The translations under genes and the position numbers were made by a program. Positions 16,745 to 24,526 of a stretch of DNA of 64,000 bases are shown here, in pieces. Below the pieces are notes generated by a model. The model had not been told where the DNA came from and searched no databases. It saw only the letters and a program-made list of their open reading frames with translations. The DNA is from Desulfocorpusculum sp964414345 (GTDB taxonomy: Bacteria; Desulfobacterota; Desulfocorpusculales; Desulfocorpusculum): positions 4,458 through 68,457 of the forward strand of contig CAYPWF010000012.1 in assembly GCA_964414345.1 (NCBI GenBank), read 5' to 3'. Numbering within the stretch: position 1 is the stretch's first letter; each line of letters begins with the position of its first letter.

Positions 16745-17896
16745 ATGGGAATCATCTACATGGACAATGCTGCCACCTCCTTTCCCAAGGCCCCGGGGGT
16801 GGTGGAGGCTGTAGCGCATTACCTGGAGCATGTCGGGGCCAGCGCAGGCAGGGGGGCCCACCGTCTGGCAAGAGAGGCAGAAAGCCTCCTGTGGGACACC
16901 CGCCGTCTCCTGGCAGACCTCTTCGGGGTGTCGGAGCCCAAAAGGGTGGTCTTCGCCCTGAATGTGACCCAAGCCCTCAACATGGCTCTTTTCGGCCTGC
17001 TCAGAGAGGGAGATCATGTGGTGACCACCTCCATGGAACACAACTCAGTGATGCGTCCTTTGCGTCACCTGGAGCGTGTCCGAAAAATCACTGTTTCGCT
17101 GGCTCAGGCGGATCAGGAGGGAGTTTTGGAGCCTCAAAGAGTCCTGGAGCTGATCCGACCAGAGACCCGCCTGGTGGTCATGAACCATGCATCCAACGTC
17201 ACGGGTGGGATTCTCCCTGTAAAGGAGGTGGCAAGGCTCAAAGGTGCTGCCATGCTGCTTGTGGACGCAGCCCAAACAGGGGGGGCCGTACCTATCCGCA
17301 TGGAGGATTGGGGGGTGGATCTGCTGGCTTTTACTGGGCACAAGTCCCTTCTGGGGCCGCCTGGGGTGGGCGGTCTTTGCCTAGGGCCCCATGTGCAACT
17401 CCCTCCTCTCATCCATGGAGGCACGGGCACCGGTTCGGAAAGCCAGTATCAGCCCCTGGAGCTTCCCTTGGCTATGGAGGCAGGAACGCACAACATGGCC
17501 GGCATAGCAGGCCTAAGGGCGGCGGCCACCTATATCTTGGAGCGGGGAGTTGAATCCATCATGGAGCATGAAGCAAGACTCTTGGAAAAGCTCCTGGAGG
17601 GTTTGGGGGGCATCAAAGGAGTGAGGGTTTACGGGCCTTCAGAGATTCAAGAAAGGGTGCCTGTGGTATCCATAAACATGGTTGGTATGCATCCGGACCA
17701 TCTGGCTACGGTTCTGGAGGAGGGTTTCGGGATTTTGGTGAGACCTGGGCTTCACTGCTCCCCCAGTGCCCACCAGACATTGGGCACTTTTCCAGAAGGC
17801 ACAGTGCGGATCTCTTTGGGACCCCTGCAGGAAGAAAAGGATGTGAAGTCACTGTTGCAGGCCCTAGAGGAGATCTCTTCCCAGTTCGGTCCCTGA
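16745..17896 (+). CDS. Cysteine desulfurase family protein (class V aminotransferase)
   Basis: A 383-residue PLP enzyme of the SufS/NifS/selenocysteine-lyase group, which moves sulfur or selenium from cysteine or selenocysteine to an active-site cysteine. The N-terminus MGIIYMDNAATSFPKAPGV is typical. The PLP Lys is in FTGHKSLLGPPGVGGL, with Asp and Gln in LLVDAAQTGG. The acceptor Cys is in VRPGLHCSPSAHQTLGTFPE. The ATG at 16745 has GGAGG about ten bases upstream; a coupled start at 16679 overlapping the LysR stop is also possible. Control by the neighbouring LysR gene, and supply of Se or S to the yedE-cluster carriers, are reasonable inferences but unproven. Confidence 0.88.
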   Translation: MGIIYMDNAATSFPKAPGVVEAVAHYLEHVGASAGRGAHRLAREAESLLWDTRRLLADLFGVSEPKRVVFALNVTQALNMALFGLLREGDHVVTTSMEHNSVMRPLRHLERVRKITVSLAQADQEGVLEPQRVLELIRPETRLVVMNHASNVTGGILPVKEVARLKGAAMLLVDAAQTGGAVPIRMEDWGVDLLAFTGHKSLLGPPGVGGLCLGPHVQLPPLIHGGTGTGSESQYQPLELPLAMEAGTHNMAGIAGLRAAATYILERGVESIMEHEARLLEKLLEGLGGIKGVRVYGPSEIQERVPVVSINMVGMHPDHLATVLEEGFGILVRPGLHCSPSAHQTLGTFPEGTVRISLGPLQEEKDVKSLLQALEEISSQFGP

Positions 17897-17936
17897 AGGA
17901 ACCTGCAGGCGGCCTGGGAGGCGATCCCAGAGCTGA

Positions 17937-18142
17937 TTAGACCGCATTATTGAGTCCCAGGGGGTAATACGGATCACCTTCGTGATGTGTGTTGGGATAA
18001 ACCGAGCCAGGCCAAGAAACAACTTGATTTTTGGTTTTATGGTTGGCTCTGGTTTGAGTCGGAATAGGACAAAGCCTGCCTGGGGCTTGGAGGCGTGGCC
18101 CCCCAAAAGTGGCTGGTTTTGGAGAGTAATCTTGGTTGGGAA
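17937..18142 (+). repeat. Dispersed intergenic element, copy D
   Basis: Hairpin 1 pairs CCGCATTA (17942-17949) with TAATACGG (17965-17972) with one mismatch. The body carries TTTGAGTCGGAATAGGA. A G-rich/C-rich segment (GGGGCTTGG to CCCCCC) stands in for hairpin 2, then TTTGGAGAGTAATC closes the copy. It follows the cysteine desulfurase gene in the same direction. The rest of the gap to the lptF start at 18248 contains nothing else recognised. Confidence 0.7.
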
Positions 18143-18247
18143 GCCTCAACCCTTTTAGGGTAGGTGTCCAGGTTGTTTCCAGACCTCTAAAAAGCACCTT
18201 TGGATCCTTCTGGCCTTGGCTCCTCATCCCGGCTATCATGGAATCCC

Positions 18248-19441
18248 ATGAAACGAGTTCTTGACCGATATATTCTGCGCGAGATGGCAGGTCCCTTTGG
18301 CTTGATCCTGGCCGTTTTTTTGTTCGTTCTGCTTATGGGACGGATGCTCAAAATAGTGGAGATGATAGTGAGGCAAGGCGTAGGGGCCTTGGAGGTTCTT
18401 CGTTTGCTGCTCTACCTGATACCTTCCTTCTTGCCTCTGGCCATCCCCATGGCCACCCTCATCGCAGGGGTGATCTGCTTCTCCAGGCTCTCCTCGGATA
18501 TGGAAATAACGGCCATGAAGGCCTCGGGCATCAGTCTTTACCAGATGTTGCCGCCGGTGGTGATTTTCTCGGGAGCCATGAGCTTGCTCACCCTTTTTCT
18601 CACTCTGGAGGGAGCCCCTTGGGGTGCGTACGCTTTTAGGGAATTGGCTTTTCAACTTGCCAAGAAACACATTTCAGTGGCAGTGAAAGAGGGGGTTTTC
18701 AACGAGCTTATGCCGGGCCTGGTGATCTACGCCGAGCGCTTTCGACTGGAAGACGGTCTTATGGAGGGAATTTTTGTCCACGATCAGCACTCCTCACAGG
18801 TCCCCGTACAGATCCTGGCTAAGAAAGGGATGCTCCTTAGGGAGAAAGAAAAAGAAGCAGGACTGGCTTTGCGTTTGGAAAATGGGACTGTTTACCAAGC
18901 TTCCCCCAAAGAGGGGAAGCTGCGCCAAATCCACTTTGAGCTCTACGAGCTGGACTTGGAGCTTTCCATGGCTGATGCCCAAGAGAAACTAAGGGGCAAG
19001 CGTGCCGAGGAATGGGATTTAGATGGGCTGACCTCCCAGATAAGGGCCCGAATCTCCAAGGGGAAAAACATATCCAAGGATCTCCTAATCGAGATCCACC
19101 GGAGACTGGCCATCCCGGTGGGATGTTTTATTTACGGCATATTGGCCTTTCCCTTGGCTCTCCAGTCTGGGCCACGGGGGCGCTCCCATGGATTTGTGCT
19201 GGGGATGTCCGCCATCGTGGCCTATTATATGACCTTCTCAGCGGGCAGGACCTTGGCCGAGACAGGGGGTGTTCCTCCTTGGTTAGGGCTTTGGTTTGCG
19301 AATTTTCTCTTTGGGCTTATGACCCTTATACTTCTTGTTAGAACGGCCAGAGAGAAGCCTTCAGCCCTCTTGATGCGCTTAAACGCGGTCTTCGATCTTT
19401 TGCAGCGCGTCTTGGCCAAACGACTGGGAGGCGGGCAGTGA
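18248..19441 (+). CDS. lptF: LPS export permease LptF
   Basis: A 397-residue LptF/YjgP-type permease. With LptG and the ATPase LptB it pulls lipopolysaccharide from the inner membrane into the periplasmic bridge. The N-terminus MKRVLDRYILREMAGPFGLI and the first three membrane helices, the LIPSFLPLAIPMATLIAGVI helix, SSDMEITAMKASGISLYQML, a periplasmic beta-jellyroll (about 150-270) and three C-terminal helices are all present. The ATG at 18248 matches the family start; no strong ribosome site is visible. It overlaps lptG by four bases. Its presence shows a Gram-negative envelope with LPS. Confidence 0.92.
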   Translation: MKRVLDRYILREMAGPFGLILAVFLFVLLMGRMLKIVEMIVRQGVGALEVLRLLLYLIPSFLPLAIPMATLIAGVICFSRLSSDMEITAMKASGISLYQMLPPVVIFSGAMSLLTLFLTLEGAPWGAYAFRELAFQLAKKHISVAVKEGVFNELMPGLVIYAERFRLEDGLMEGIFVHDQHSSQVPVQILAKKGMLLREKEKEAGLALRLENGTVYQASPKEGKLRQIHFELYELDLELSMADAQEKLRGKRAEEWDLDGLTSQIRARISKGKNISKDLLIEIHRRLAIPVGCFIYGILAFPLALQSGPRGRSHGFVLGMSAIVAYYMTFSAGRTLAETGGVPPWLGLWFANFLFGLMTLILLVRTAREKPSALLMRLNAVFDLLQRVLAKRLGGGQ

Positions 19442-20571
19442 GCCTTCTTTTTCGTTATGTATTGAGGGAGAACGCAAAGGTCCTGGGATGGATCTTCGGA
19501 GTTCTCCTGTTGCTTTGTTTCCTGATAGATTTCTTCGAGCGCTGGGATGATCTGCTGGAACACGAGGTCTCCACCTCCCTGGGCCTTTACTACATGGCCT
19601 GCCGCATCCCTCAGTATGTGGTGTACATAATTCCGGTTTCCATGCTTCTTAGCGGCTTCATAACTTTGGGGCTCATGGGCAGGAGGAACGAGCTGATTGC
19701 TATTAAGGCTTCGGGGGCTGGGGGCCTGCTCATCGTGCGGCCCATGCTCATCACGGCAGCCTTGCTTTGCGTCTTGTCCTTTTTTTGGGCTGAGGCTCTG
19801 GTTCCTGAGGCTAATAGGGAGGCGGCCAGGATCTGGCAGATGGAGGTCAAGAAAACATCCCAACGCAGCATCATGACCGGCTCGGAAGTTTGGCTGAGAA
19901 GCCCATCTCCCCAGGGCATGACACTCTACCGAATCGGATTTCTTCAACTTTCCCAAACTCCTTTGCCCGGCCAAGGGAAAGACTCTGAGATGGTGCTCAA
20001 TGAGGTCTCGGTACTTCGTCTGGACAAGGAGTTTCGGCTTCTGGAACGAGTGGACGCTCGGGAGATGTCATGGGATGGACAGCAGTGGTCCTTTCTGGAC
20101 GGGATTCAGTGGAGCTCCATGAGTTCGGATCAGCAAGGACCCAGGGTTGAGCGCTTTGAGAAAAAGAGTTTATCTTTGCCAGAGAGGCCTGAGGACTTCC
20201 AGTGGGTCAAGCAAGAGGTTGAATCTATGGGGTTTTTTCAGCTGGCAGAGTATGTGGAAAGGGCCCGCAGGGAAGGCTTTGACGCCACTTCCCAACTCAC
20301 GGACCTTCATTTCAAAGTTGCCAGCGCTCTTTTCTCTCTTGTGACGGCTCTTTTCACCATCCCCCTTGCCATGCGAATCCCCCCCAGGGCAGGCGGCTTG
20401 GCCTTGGGGGTGATACTCTCCATGGGCATAGGTTTCTTATATTATCTGGTTCTGGCCCTAGGGCTGGCCTTGGGGCACAGCGGCGCCCTACCCCCCTTCC
20501 TGGGGGCTTGGGGAGCCAATCTGATCTTCGGCTCCCTAGGGCTTTGGTGGATGCTCCATATGCGGCAGTAG
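19438..20571 (+). CDS. lptG: LPS export permease LptG
   Basis: A 377-residue LptG/YjgQ-type permease, partner of LptF. It has the same layout: LLFRYVLRENAKVLGWIFGV, helix pairs with IPVSMLLSGFITLGLMGRRN, ELIAIKASGAGGLLIVRPML (coupling region for LptB), a periplasmic domain and SLVTALFTIPLAMRIPPRAGG near the end. It begins with GTG, which overlaps the lptF stop (GTGA), so the pair is co-translated. LptB, LptC and LptA are not in the window. The assignment of F against G rests on order and the extended periplasmic region. Confidence 0.9.
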   Translation: MSLLFRYVLRENAKVLGWIFGVLLLLCFLIDFFERWDDLLEHEVSTSLGLYYMACRIPQYVVYIIPVSMLLSGFITLGLMGRRNELIAIKASGAGGLLIVRPMLITAALLCVLSFFWAEALVPEANREAARIWQMEVKKTSQRSIMTGSEVWLRSPSPQGMTLYRIGFLQLSQTPLPGQGKDSEMVLNEVSVLRLDKEFRLLERVDAREMSWDGQQWSFLDGIQWSSMSSDQQGPRVERFEKKSLSLPERPEDFQWVKQEVESMGFFQLAEYVERARREGFDATSQLTDLHFKVASALFSLVTALFTIPLAMRIPPRAGGLALGVILSMGIGFLYYLVLALGLALGHSGALPPFLGAWGANLIFGSLGLWWMLHMRQ

Positions 20572-20634
20572 GCCGACCCTCATGCTTAGCCAAGGCCCCA
20601 AACCAGGGCTTTGGGCTATCTCCAAAAGCCTAAG

Positions 20635-21897
20635 TCAGGTTCCTTCTGTCCAGGATTCCAGGTAATGCTTCTGCTCCTTTGTGAGTCGATCTATGCGTAC
20701 GCCCATGCTCTTGAGTTTCAAGCTGGCAATGGACCGGTCTATTTCTTCAGGCACTGGATAGACCTTGGCAGAAAGCTTTCCAGCCCTGCTTACAAGGTAC
20801 TCCACGCTTAAGGCCTGGTTTGCAAAGCTCATGTCCATGACCCCAGAAGGATGGCCCTCGGCAGCTGCCAAGTTCACAAGCCTTCCTTCTGCCAGAACAT
20901 ATATCCTTCGGCCATTGGGCAATGAGTACTCCTCCACAAAGGGGCGGATCTGCCTTTTCCCGAGGGCTATTTCCCCAAGACCCTCCAGATCCAATTCCAC
21001 ATTGAAGTGACCCGAGTTGGCCACTATGGCACCGTCTTTCATCCTCAAGAAATGTGATTTGTTTATAACCCGGGTGTCACCCGTGAGAGTACAGAAAAAG
21101 TCCCCCACCCCTGCGGCTTGAGCCATGGGCATTACTCTAAAGCCGTCCATTGTGGCTTCCAAAGCCCTTAGGGGATCCACCTCCGTGACCACCACATCGG
21201 CCCCCATTCCACGAGCCCTCATGGCCACCCCTCTTCCGCACCAGCCGTAGCCGCTCACCACGAAAACACTTCCTGCCAGAAGCCTATTGGTGGCCCTTAG
21301 AATCCCGTCTATGGTGCTCTGGCCTGTGCCGTAGCGGTTGTCAAAAAGATGCTTGGTTTTAGCATCGTTTACTGAGATGATGGGATAAGCTAAAACCCCC
21401 TGGCGGGCCATGGAGCGAAGACGTATGACACCTGTGGTGGTCTCCTCGGTGCCTCCGATTATGCCTTGGAGAAGGTCCCTTCTTTCCTGGTGAACAGTGG
21501 AGACCAAGTCCGCTCCGTCGTCCAAGGTGATCATGGGCGCACTTTCCAGGACTGCCCTGATATGGGCATAGTACCTCTGCTGGTCCTCCCCTTTCACTGC
21601 AAATACTTGAACCCCATCCTGCTTTACCAAGGCAGCCGCCACATCGTCCTGGGTGCTAAGAGGATTGGAGGCGCACAGTGCCACCTGGGCGCCTCCGGCC
21701 TTAAGGGTCCTAACCAAAGCCGCCGTCTCGGTGGTCACATGGAGGCAGGCACCCAGACGGATTCCCTCAAGGGGCCTACTTTTGGAGAAACGCTCCCGTA
21801 TCATTCTCAACACAGGCATCTCCTGCTCTGCCCACTCTATGCGCAAGGCGCCTTGATTGGCCAATTTTGGCTCCGCGATGTCCGAATTCTTTCTCAT
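20635..21897 (-). CDS. ahcY: Adenosylhomocysteinase
   Basis: A 420-residue S-adenosylhomocysteine hydrolase, which splits SAH into homocysteine and adenosine and so relieves product inhibition of methyltransferases. Motifs are GACLHVTTETAALVRTLKAG, CASNPLSTQDDVAAAL, DDGADLVSTVHQE, GGTEETTTGVIRL, the NAD site VFVVSGYGWCGRGVAMRARG, and the C-terminal VYPVPEEIDRSIASLKLK and HYLESW. It is the short form, lacking the insert of mammalian enzymes and ending without the KPDHYRY tail, as in archaea and many anaerobes. GGAGAGAGACAC precedes the ATG. It lies 55 bases after metK on the same strand. Confidence 0.95.
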   Translation of the reverse strand: MRKNSDIAEPKLANQGALRIEWAEQEMPVLRMIRERFSKSRPLEGIRLGACLHVTTETAALVRTLKAGGAQVALCASNPLSTQDDVAAALVKQDGVQVFAVKGEDQQRYYAHIRAVLESAPMITLDDGADLVSTVHQERRDLLQGIIGGTEETTTGVIRLRSMARQGVLAYPIISVNDAKTKHLFDNRYGTGQSTIDGILRATNRLLAGSVFVVSGYGWCGRGVAMRARGMGADVVVTEVDPLRALEATMDGFRVMPMAQAAGVGDFFCTLTGDTRVINKSHFLRMKDGAIVANSGHFNVELDLEGLGEIALGKRQIRPFVEEYSLPNGRRIYVLAEGRLVNLAAAEGHPSGVMDMSFANQALSVEYLVSRAGKLSAKVYPVPEEIDRSIASLKLKSMGVRIDRLTKEQKHYLESWTEGT

Positions 21898-21952
21898 GTG
21901 TCTCTCTCCAAATGATCTCTTGCAATGTATTTTGAGCCCAAGGCCCTTTTCT

Positions 21953-23110
21953 CTAAAGTCCGCCAGCCAGCCTGAGCTCCTCTGCCTTGTCTGTTTTCTC
22001 CCAGGTGAAGTCCGGATCCAGACGCCCGAAATGTCCGTAACAGGCAGTCTTCTTGTAAACCGGCCTAAGTAAGCTCAGGTGGCGAATCATGTCGCTGGGC
22101 TTGAAGCTGAAGAACTCCCTGACCAGCCCGGCTATCCTCTCCGAAGGTATAAGACCTGTGCCATAGGTGTTCACCATGATGGAAACAGGCTCTGCTCTTC
22201 CTATGGTGTAAGCCACCTGAACCTCGCATTCCTCGGCCAGGCCCGCAGCCACTATGTTCTTGGCCACATACCTGGCCATGTAGGAGCCGCTTCGGTCCAC
22301 TTTTGAGGGATCTTTCCCAGAGAAGCATCCCCCCCCGTGGTGGCCTCTTCCCCCATAAGTGTCCACCACTATTTTGCGTCCCGTCAGGCCGCAGTCGCCC
22401 ATAGGGCCTCCTATCACGAACCTGCCGGTAGTGTTTATAAAGTAGCTTGTGTTTCGGTCCAGCATCTCCGCAGGCACTGCCTTGCGAATGACCTCCTCCA
22501 GAACAGCCTCCCTTAAGGTGCCGATTTCCACATCCGGACGGTGCTGGGCCGCCACCACCACCGAATCCACCCGCACAGGCCGCCTGTCCTCATATTGCAC
22601 TGTGACCTGAGACTTGCCGTCCGGCCTTAAGAAATCCAGCACACCCTGCTTTCTGACCTCAGCCAGCCTCCTGGTGATCCTATGAGCAAGCACGATGGGC
22701 ATGGGCATCAATTCCTGGGTTTCCTTGCAGGCGTACCCGAACATGATCCCCTGGTCCCCGGCTCCCTGCTCTTCTTGCCCGTTGACTCCCATGGCTATGT
22801 CAGGGGATTGCTGGTCTATGGAGGTCAAAACGGCACAGGTCTCCCAGTCAAAACCCATGGAAGAGTTGTTATATCCTATCTCTTTGATGGTCTGACGCAC
22901 TATCTGAGGCATATCCACGTAGCAACTGGTTGTTATCTCACCTGCGATTATGGCCAGGCCGGTTGTCACAAGGGTCTCGCAGGCCACCCTGCAAAGCGGG
23001 TCCTGCTCTATGATGGCATCCAGAATGGCATCCGAAATCTGATCCGCCACCTTGTCGGGATGCCCTTCTGTGACAGACTCCGAGGTGAAAAGGTAGCTCT
23101 TCATGCCCAT
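21953..23110 (-). CDS. metK: S-adenosylmethionine synthetase
   Basis: A 385-residue methionine adenosyltransferase that makes SAM from methionine and ATP. Signatures are LFTSESVTEGHPDKVADQIS (5-24), GEITTSCYVD, the GAGDQGIMFGYA loop, the FVIGGPMGDCGLTGRKI segment and GGGCFSGKDPSKVDRSG, supplying Mg and phosphate contacts. The ATG at 23110 is preferred over the one two codons later because GGGAGG lies seven bases before it. With ahcY behind it, the unit makes and clears methyl-donor products. A 190-base leader with a terminator-like hairpin precedes it, suggesting attenuation or riboswitch control. Confidence 0.96.
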   Translation of the reverse strand: MGMKSYLFTSESVTEGHPDKVADQISDAILDAIIEQDPLCRVACETLVTTGLAIIAGEITTSCYVDMPQIVRQTIKEIGYNNSSMGFDWETCAVLTSIDQQSPDIAMGVNGQEEQGAGDQGIMFGYACKETQELMPMPIVLAHRITRRLAEVRKQGVLDFLRPDGKSQVTVQYEDRRPVRVDSVVVAAQHRPDVEIGTLREAVLEEVIRKAVPAEMLDRNTSYFINTTGRFVIGGPMGDCGLTGRKIVVDTYGGRGHHGGGCFSGKDPSKVDRSGSYMARYVAKNIVAAGLAEECEVQVAYTIGRAEPVSIMVNTYGTGLIPSERIAGLVREFFSFKPSDMIRHLSLLRPVYKKTACYGHFGRLDPDFTWEKTDKAEELRLAGGL

Positions 23111-23255
23111 AGCTTATCCTCCCATTGGAGCCTTTGGAGATCCCGTTTCTTAATCAATCTCAAGAAATGACTTGCTCCTGGCTTTCAGGCTGCCTTAGGC
23201 TTTATGGGCCCAAGAAACCCACCCGGGGATTCTTTTTGTTGGAATCAGGCCCACG

Positions 23256-23274
23256 AAAAAAGGTGAAGCACCTT
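23256..23274 (-). terminator. Terminator-like hairpin in the metK leader
   Basis: On the minus strand AAGGTG-CTT-CACCTT is followed by a run of T. It lies about 25-40 bases after the predicted transcription start and 145 bases before metK, so it would stop transcription early unless disrupted. An upstream GGGTGGAGG could compete for pairing with CACC. Confidence 0.6.
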
Positions 23275-23305
23275 GCGGCCTCCACCCGCCACGCAGAACT
23301 TCTGT

Positions 23306-23334
23306 TTTGTACCATGGCCCTTGTCTAATGACAA
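23306..23334 (-). promoter_or_regulatory. Probable metK-ahcY promoter
   Basis: On the minus strand TTGTCA (23334-23329, five of six) is separated by exactly 17 bases from TACAAA (23311-23306, four of six). The predicted start is near 23298. Confidence 0.45.
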
Positions 23335-23464
23335 GTGTTTGAGCTTTTTTGTTATTTTGCCGGGGGGCTTCGGGAGTCCCAAAATCAAAGAGACTGTGGC
23401 CGCCAAGGACCCAAGTAACTACCGGGGATATGGATAACAGGAGCTATCCTAAAGATAAGGCAGA

Positions 23465-23600
23465 AAAAAAATTGATCCCCAATAAAGAACAGCCCGATTT
23501 TGGGTTTCAGCCTCGGGCCAAGCTAAGTCGGCACCTGAGGTTTGCCGGGGGCTTCTGGGCTTAGCCTCTAAGCCACCGTGGCTTGCAGAATGATCCAGGT
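23465..23600 (+). repeat. Dispersed intergenic element, diverged copy J
   Basis: A degenerate copy: CCCGATTTTGGGTTTCAG, CTCGGGCCAAGCTAAGTCGG, GGGGGCTTCTGGGCTTAGCC in place of hairpin 2, then GGCTTGCAGAATGATCC. Hairpin 1 cannot be recognised. It lies upstream of the carboxymuconolactone-decarboxylase gene. Confidence 0.5.
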
Positions 23601-23723
23601 AAGTGGCTTTTGTGGTATGCTCATGAGGCCTTAAAATGCCAAAAGATCCCAAGGTATCTCAGAGGGAAACGACTCTTTCGGGCTTGGGAGGTGCAGATAC
23701 CCCAACCATGGAGGATTATCGTC

Positions 23724-24107
23724 ATGGGAAAAGAGTTGTTCGAGAAAGGGCTTAAGATACGCAGGGAAGTGCTGGGGGCCAATTATGTGGATGCCTCTAT
23801 TTCCAAAGCCGACGAATTCACCCGTCCCCTTCAGGAGTTGGTCACAGAGTATTGCTGAGGGATGGTCTGGGCCCGGCCGGGTTTGGAAAGGAAGACCAGA
23901 AGCCTCATCAACCTGGCCATGCTTACAGCCTTGAACAGGCCCCACGAGGTTAAACTCCATGTAAGAGGCGCCCTTAACAACGGCTGCACCAAGGATGAGA
24001 TACTGGAGGTTTTCATGCAATGCGCCATCTACTGCGGGGTGCCTGCGGCCATGGACAGCATGCGCTTGGCCCGAGAGGTTATCGAGGAGTTAGATGGCAA
24101 AGAATAG
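23724..24107 (+). pseudogene. Carboxymuconolactone decarboxylase-like gene with in-frame UGA
   Basis: Reading from the ATG at 23724 (GGAGG nine bases upstream) gives a full-length 127-codon protein of the gamma-carboxymuconolactone decarboxylase/AhpD fold: KELFEKGLKIRREVLGANYV, EFTRPLQELVTEYC, then a TGA at 23856-23858 (codon 45), then VWARPGLERKTRSLINLAML and LHVRGALNNGCTKDEILEVF with IYCGVPAAMD in the same frame. Family members have Trp at the TGA position (…WGxxWxRPGL), so a single TGG-to-TGA change explains it. The second half starts with a possible ATG at 23862. The gene may be a fresh pseudogene, a sequence error or a readthrough product. Related enzymes decarboxylate ring-cleavage products or handle peroxide. 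Confidence 0.75.
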
Positions 24108-24156
24108 GGACTCAAAAAGCCTTTTCCCTTTGCACGGCTTGAATTCTTTGCAGAAG

Positions 24157-24359
24157 CTCTAGCCTGCATTATTCACGATCAGTGGATAATGCAGGCTATT
24201 TTACTGACATGTTTGAACAAACCCCTCCATACTCAAAAGCACCCCGCCTTTGTATTTCAAATTTGGTATTGTTTTGAGTCGGAATATATAGAAGTTCATC
24301 GGGGGTTTGGGGGCGTAGCCCCCAAAGTTATGGGCTTTGGAGAATAGTCCGGGCTAGAG
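24157..24359 (+). repeat. Dispersed intergenic element, complete copy B
   Basis: The clearest copy, 203 bases. It begins CTCTAGCC (24157-24164) and ends GGGCTAGAG (24351-24359), an 8-base terminal inverted repeat. Hairpin 1 pairs AGCCTGCATTAT (24161-24172) with ATAATGCAGGCT (24186-24197), 12 perfect pairs with a 13-base loop. The body has CTCAAAAGCACC and TTTTGAGTCGGAATAT. Hairpin 2 is GGGGGCGTAGCCCCC near 24309-24323, followed by GGGCTTTGGAGAATAGTCC. No coding frame is seen, and the rest of the gap 24108-24526 holds nothing else. Confidence 0.88.
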
Positions 24360-24526
24360 TAGCAAGTTCTAAAGCGCCTTTACCGATTCAGGCCGTCCAA
24401 TCTGGAATCTGCCCTCAAGGAGAAAAAACGCATTCACTTGAGTGATGGGGCGGTATTGGATGGAGTTGGGGGCCTCAACCCCCAACCTTGCTTCTTTGCC
24501 CGGTGATCAGAGCCTGAGTTCCATGT

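Noticed and set aside
23111..23300. Known SAM-I, SAM-II or SAH riboswitch upstream of metK
   Set aside because: None of the conserved core motifs I know could be found on the minus strand, so only a generic attenuator is claimed.
23856..23858. UGA as selenocysteine in the decarboxylase gene
   Set aside because: The family has Trp at that position. A G-U-rich stem follows the UGA but has no typical SECIS loop, and no redox motif is completed by Sec there.
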